From NCBI GenBank assembly GCA_024663395.1, contig JANFAH010000031.1, forward strand, positions 558,001-622,000: 64,000 nt of DNA, written 5' to 3'. A program made the translations under genes and the position numbers. This document shows, in pieces, positions 59,451 through 64,000 of this stretch. How positions within the stretch are numbered: the stretch's first letter is position 1; each line of letters begins with the position of its first letter. Source of the stretch: Pisolithus tinctorius (Eukaryota; Basidiomycota; Agaricomycetes; Boletales; Pisolithaceae). The notes under the pieces are model-generated. The model did no database searches. It was not told the origin of the DNA and saw nothing but the letters and a program-made list of their open reading frames with translations.

Positions 59451-61843
59451 TCTCCAACCCTTCTGAAGTCAAAACTTTGTCCTAGTTCGTTCATGTCCTC
59501 ACCAGTGTACTCGCATGTGATGCTTCTTGAAATGATTGGTTACTCTATGTACATTAGGTTATCTGTAACATACAGGGTATGGGATTACTTGTGACTGGTG
59601 CGAATGGGTCACCGGGTCATCCCCAAATCGGGTGGATGCGAAGGTCGCTTGTTTGTGTTGTGCAGACGCGCCGAATTCTTGATTACAGCGGATGAGCACC
59701 AGAAGGGGTGATTAATGACCGTTTCGTGGTCTAGCTAGGTTCTCGTAACAGGTCTTGATGCATCAGTGGCGTGCAACGTTTTGGACTGCGAGATCAAAGT
59801 GGGCGGAGATTGGGAGGTAAAACTAGCCATAACGGTTTACCCGTTATCGTTCGCCCGACCAAAATGCAGTGTGAGTTGATCTTAATCGAGGAGGGAGGAG
59901 TGACCGATATCTGGTCCGCCTTTGGTCTCAGTTGGGGATATGAAGCTTGGAAGACGTAAAGTGTACCTGTGGCAGAAAGGAACAGGCGCTTTACTGACAT
60001 TGTCCCCATAATCCCACAGCTCGCAGGTCTGCGTGACGCGTCATTATAAACACTGACCGGTGTGGTAAGGTCGAGACAAATAGTGGATGAGATCGGGCTT
60101 CTTCAGCGACCCTGCACGGGTTGTTGTCGGTCTCTAAAAACGCTCGATGATCAGCTAGGCAGTAGTCATCAATCCAATGTCAGTTCATCCAAATCTTTAA
60201 GGATGCCGATGCACTGTTAAAAGAGCCAAATAGATATCTTTTGATACGAAGTCGTTCTTGGCCTCCAGGGTGTATTCTTGCAAGTAGCTCTTACCACAAA
60301 TGAGCAGAAAGGCATCGCCTGCAATGTCCAAAGTCTCTTGCCCCAGACTCAGTTGGCCCAGACCAGAGCCAATAATGCAAGTGCTCGCAAAATTGAAGCG
60401 ACAAAAAGACTTGAGGAATTCGAGCTAGTGCTGTCGTTTGCACGTGAGCCGGAGGGATTCCGCTGAGGTAGCACCTTCAATGGAATGAATGAACGTGAAG
60501 TTTCGGGAAGTTTTGGGAACGTCTCGAATTAAACCTGCGTCCAGCGGCACAGATTTGTGGGAGGGCCGCCGAGTCCACACCTTCGTCGTCATCTGGAATC
60601 GGAACCGCTGCATGCTCGAGCGTGCAGCCTCTTGCTGAGTCGCTCGGCAGTGCTCATGGTGAAATGACGACCCTGATGGATAGAAAAATGGTGGTTCCAA
60701 GTCCACCAAAGCGGGGACAGGGGTCGGCACTGCAATGACGGCCAGCCGTGCTTTCGCAGGTGAAGGGTTGAAGAACGTAGTCAGGTATGCATATTCTCCT
60801 CATAACTTGCCTTTCCCAAAAATGGGGAAAACGCTAGTGGAGTGCCCTTCTTATTGGGAATCGTGCTTCACTGAGCTTTCAACATATCCATAGAATAAAT
60901 GCTCTTCCGGTCTAGTATAGCCGCAAAATTACGCGTGGCAGTTTAGATAACGAGCGGAAGAAAGGACCTATTCTGAAGATGGAGAATTGGTGTTACGAGC
61001 ACCGACACGTGAGTGAACCCTAGCTTAGATATTGTGGTAAGTTATCGAGCACTGGTGAATGCCCGGTTTGAAATCTACTCAACAGTCATAGGCACACAAC
61101 CCCCCACCAATCAAGGCTCACCATTTATCATGTGGGTGTGGGTGTGATTTCGCTGTATCCAGGCTTTCACCAAAGGAGGAGTACGACGGCCCCTTTTAAA
61201 TACTCGACACATCCAACGGCACTGAGTGCGCTCGAGGAGTGCAAGGCATTAATCGGAAGCCATAAAGATCCGAAAGAACTGGCAGAGGGCATGACCTCTT
61301 GACCACACCCGGTTGCACAGAATTTTTTGGCTCCCAGCTTTCGCAATCGTATGTCTGAACGCGTCGCGAAAAGACCCGTCTCTGGGACTAACCGTCCTGT
61401 GATCACGCTCAGCCAGCATAGGAGTTTGCGTGGTAACTGTTGGACAGAGAAATGCACAAGTCACCCGATCCATACCTTAGGTGGTCGGGTGAAAGTTCCC
61501 ATAAGGCGTGCTTGGAAAGGTTTGTCGGTGTTGACAGCTGCGCCTGAACTATATAACCAGGAATGGCCGAGATGATCGGGTGTCAGCTATACAACAGCTT
61601 CCTACCTATACATCAGTATATTCCTTAGTTGGCTGCCAGCGCGCAGTAAAATGATCAAGTTGTGATATGTGGTTACAGTCAACTTAATCACACAGTTCCT
61701 GTGCGATAAGCAAGGTGTAGGAAGCGGTGACCAATCTGCAAGGAGTAGTGCAGATGTCGTGAAAGCAAATATATTTTGAATCGATGCCTTGTGACAGTCA
61801 ATAAAATGGCATCCTTCTGGTCGAACAAGAGGACTCGGATATA
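59451..61843. other. Downstream block of copy 6 and unassigned spacer
   Basis: 59455-60490 matches 49009-50180 behind copy 5, and 60330-60740 matches 38500-38870 inverted. 60740-61840 shows no gene. Confidence 0.5.
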
Positions 61844-61908
61844 GTACGACATTGACGAACCCATTAATTGTGGCATCTGAATAAGTCACCGAAGACGTTG
61901 GTGAGATA
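61844..61908 (-). pseudogene. 5' remnant of another 7TM gene
   Basis: The minus strand reads ACGTCTTCGGTGACTTATTC, then GATGCCACAATTAATG and GGTTCGTCAATG. This corresponds to MSSVxDxEAxINxFVN of the array, with the ATG changed to ACG. Similarity stops after about 65 bp. Its upstream flank to about 62230 still matches the flank of copy 2. Confidence 0.65.
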
Positions 61909-62893
61909 TCCTACCTCATGTGCTGGATCATTGCCCGAAGTTTGCATAGCCCATGGAGGCGAAGTCCAAAAGGAGTTAGTACTCCTTCCTTTGAGAAGAC
62001 TGAATCTGAATCACCTGAGATTGACGCCTGAGAAGTACCAGCAATGAAATTGTGTATTGATCTTCTTGCCTGATGGCTATAGAGCACTTACGAGGTGATG
62101 ATAGCGGCACAGGAGGAACGTATGGATGTTCTAGCTGCGAAAAGCATTTAGTTACGACAAGGTATGGAAAAGCCGCACGGAAGATGTACTGGATGTTCCA
62201 GCGAAGGACCTGGCTGTAGTATGCTGGTAGTATGTATGAGAAATTGACTGGTGGCGGTGCCGTGGGAACCTCTCGAATGCGCAGTGACGGCGGCAACTGG
62301 CTTCATAACGGTGTGTTCTCCCTGTCTTGTATCTTGCCTCCGCTTTTTGAGTCCAAATCCAACAGATACCACAGTCCGTCTGCCAAACAATTCTATTTGC
62401 ATGAACTACTCGTATCCCCAGTTGTTTGTTGTATTTGCACGCGGTCCGAAGTACGCATGTCCATGATCGGCTCCATATCTGCCATGCAGCTCTTTCCTAA
62501 TTGCGACTAAATCGTTTCTTGCAGCTTTGGGAATGGCCGAAGCGTCTGTCGTGTTTCATGATCAACACCCCAATTTTCCATCAATACTAGGCGCAAGATT
62601 GGAATCAAGATGCCTATCGATTGTCTCTCGTGTTTGCTACACTGGTAACAACGCTAGCATTAGCAGGTCTTGCTACTTCAATTCTGTAACTACGTATCAA
62701 CCAAAGGTGGCTCCAGGTTAGCCGACTGACAGTGAGATGGAATATGAAGGTGCCAGTACAAGTGCAAAAAACGCCCTTCAACTACGAGGGAAGAAGGTAT
62801 ATGCCTATTTGCCATTGATCTTTGATCTTAGAGAGTTCAGACTAGTCTTTTTGATGGAAGGAGTACTAAATCCATTTAGAACCTGCCTTCATG
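61909..62893. other. Spacer between gene remnant and copy 7
   Basis: 61920-62230 is related to the upstream region of copy 2. 62300-62400 is related to the gypsy target site and 62530-62800 to the upstream blocks of copies 5 and 6. No gene. Confidence 0.5.
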
Positions 62894-62954
62894 GGCTGTG
62901 CACACCAGCCAGGGCAACAAGCAACCCAGCAAGTAGAGTATATTAGTGGTGCGT
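62894..62954 (+). promoter_or_regulatory. Promoter of 7TM copy 7: inverted repeat and shared box
   Basis: GGCTGtgcacacCAGCC at 62894-62910 and TAGAGTATATTAGTGGTGCG at 62935-62954, 30 bp before the start. Confidence 0.6.
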
Positions 62955-62984
62955 GTTTGCCTCCAGATTCACATCCTCTCACCA

Positions 62985-64000
62985 ATGTCCTCAGTGGCGG
63001 ATCCAGAAGCTATCATTAATGCGTTCGTCAAAACCATACGTCCGGCTTTCATTTCTACCGTGGTACATACTGCTTTCTCTGCCTCTTTGTTTACCCTCTT
63101 TGTTGTCCTTCTTGCACTCTCCACCAAGGAGTCTCGACGCCGTGTGGTGTTCCCACTGAATGTATTTGCTATCTGCATCGTCCTAACAATGGGCGTATTA
63201 CTTGGCTTCAGCGAAGGGAAGGTCACAGTAGGTCGGCTCTATTGGCTAACGCCAAATATCCCCCTTGCTGGACTCGCCTTCACCCTCTTCCCACCATTAC
63301 TATGCGACTCGATATTGTTAATTCGCCTCTTTGCACTGTATCCGCTTTCCAGTACACGCCCGGCCACTTTATTGAAGATCTTTGCATTCCCATTCTGCAT
63401 CAAATGTGCCCGAGTGGTAATTCTTGTGTGTTACTTGTCGATATTTAGGTCGATTATCCACTGATTCCATATGCAGACTCTTTTCTTTAACAAATATGTT
63501 GGTTCTGCGACGACTGCAGAAGGTCTTGCCCAGAGTGAAGACAGCACCTGGTTTCGTAACCCTTATATGGTCACAGAATGGACGATGCAAATAGTGGACA
63601 ACATGTGAGTTGATAAACTGGAAATGCTTCATTCAAAGTCTTAGCTGGTTCCTTTCTGAAAAGGTATTCTGTTACCCTCTTCCTTTATAACCTCCATGTC
63701 CGCACGATTTTGGTAAAACGCCGTGAGTAGGTTTTCCCGTATCTTTGCAGGTGGACTGAACAACACATATTTCCCATCATGCAGCAGGCGGAATGCCGGC
63801 CCGTATCCGCCAAATCTTTTACATTTCCGCCACCAATTTCGTCTTCCCTCTAATCTTCAACATTGTACTAATCATCTTCAACACAACTATTGTTCCTAGT
63901 GAAGAACTCTTACTCATCGGCTCGTTGCTGTGGTTGATCAACAACTACGTAACCGTCATTGGTGTACTGTGCGCAACGGTCTGGTTCTCCAGACCGGAGT
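62985..64000 (+). CDS. Seven-TM receptor-like protein, array copy 7 (runs off window)
   Basis: Exons 62985-63425, 63477-63604, 63664-63722 and 63785 onward; the last exon continues beyond the window at TM7 (YVTVIGVLCATVWFS). Exon 1 is again 441 nt and exon 3 again 59 nt. It begins MSSVADPEAIINAFVKTIRP. VVFPLNVFAIC replaces VVFRLNVFAIC, losing a charged residue at the start of TM2. TM3 ends DSILLIRLFALYP. No stop or shift is seen in the visible part. Confidence 0.85.

Overview
The window is nuclear DNA of a filamentous basidiomycete, most likely an agaricomycete. Evidence: compact genes with many 48-65 nt GT-AG introns, a cerato-platanin gene, tandem intron-rich P450 genes, a DUF6534-type membrane protein and Ty1/copia and Ty3/gypsy elements. 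Gene models below were built by hand from reading frames, splice signals and family motifs; no search was run.

Layout. 1-10,000: three transposable elements nested in one another: a Ty3/gypsy chromodomain element split by a complete Ty1/copia element (2909-9080, CTCAG target duplication), which is itself split by a probable solo LTR (4469-5496, ACAG). 10,000-12,800: decayed repeats. 12,909-17,000: a small four-TM protein gene and a broken cerato-platanin gene. 17,260-24,483: three copies of one cytochrome P450 gene. The first is reduced to its two ends; the other two can each be spliced into a full protein from ten exons. A 1.2 kb TA-flanked foldback element lies between the last two. 24,779-30,765: single-copy housekeeping genes: a homeodomain factor, mitochondrial ribosomal protein uL2m, the AAA+ ATPase RVB2 (head to head with uL2m) and a conserved RD/RS-rich protein. 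31,044-33,059: a many-exon DUF6534-type gene, possibly damaged.

36,451-64,000 is the most distinctive part: an array of seven genes for one seven-TM, receptor-like family (the last runs off the window), plus a 5' remnant of an eighth. Exon 1 is 441 nt in every copy and exon 3 is 59 nt in every copy. The copies share upstream blocks, a promoter box and, in part, a downstream block, one of these inverted. The family is not one I can name. A young Ty3/gypsy element with identical 147 bp LTRs and two open frames (51,256-57,488) has landed in the array. Its gag and pol overlap in the -1 frame at a GGGAAAC heptamer, followed after 6 nt by a potential hairpin.

Stretches between genes longer than 300 bp are listed with what could or could not be seen in them.
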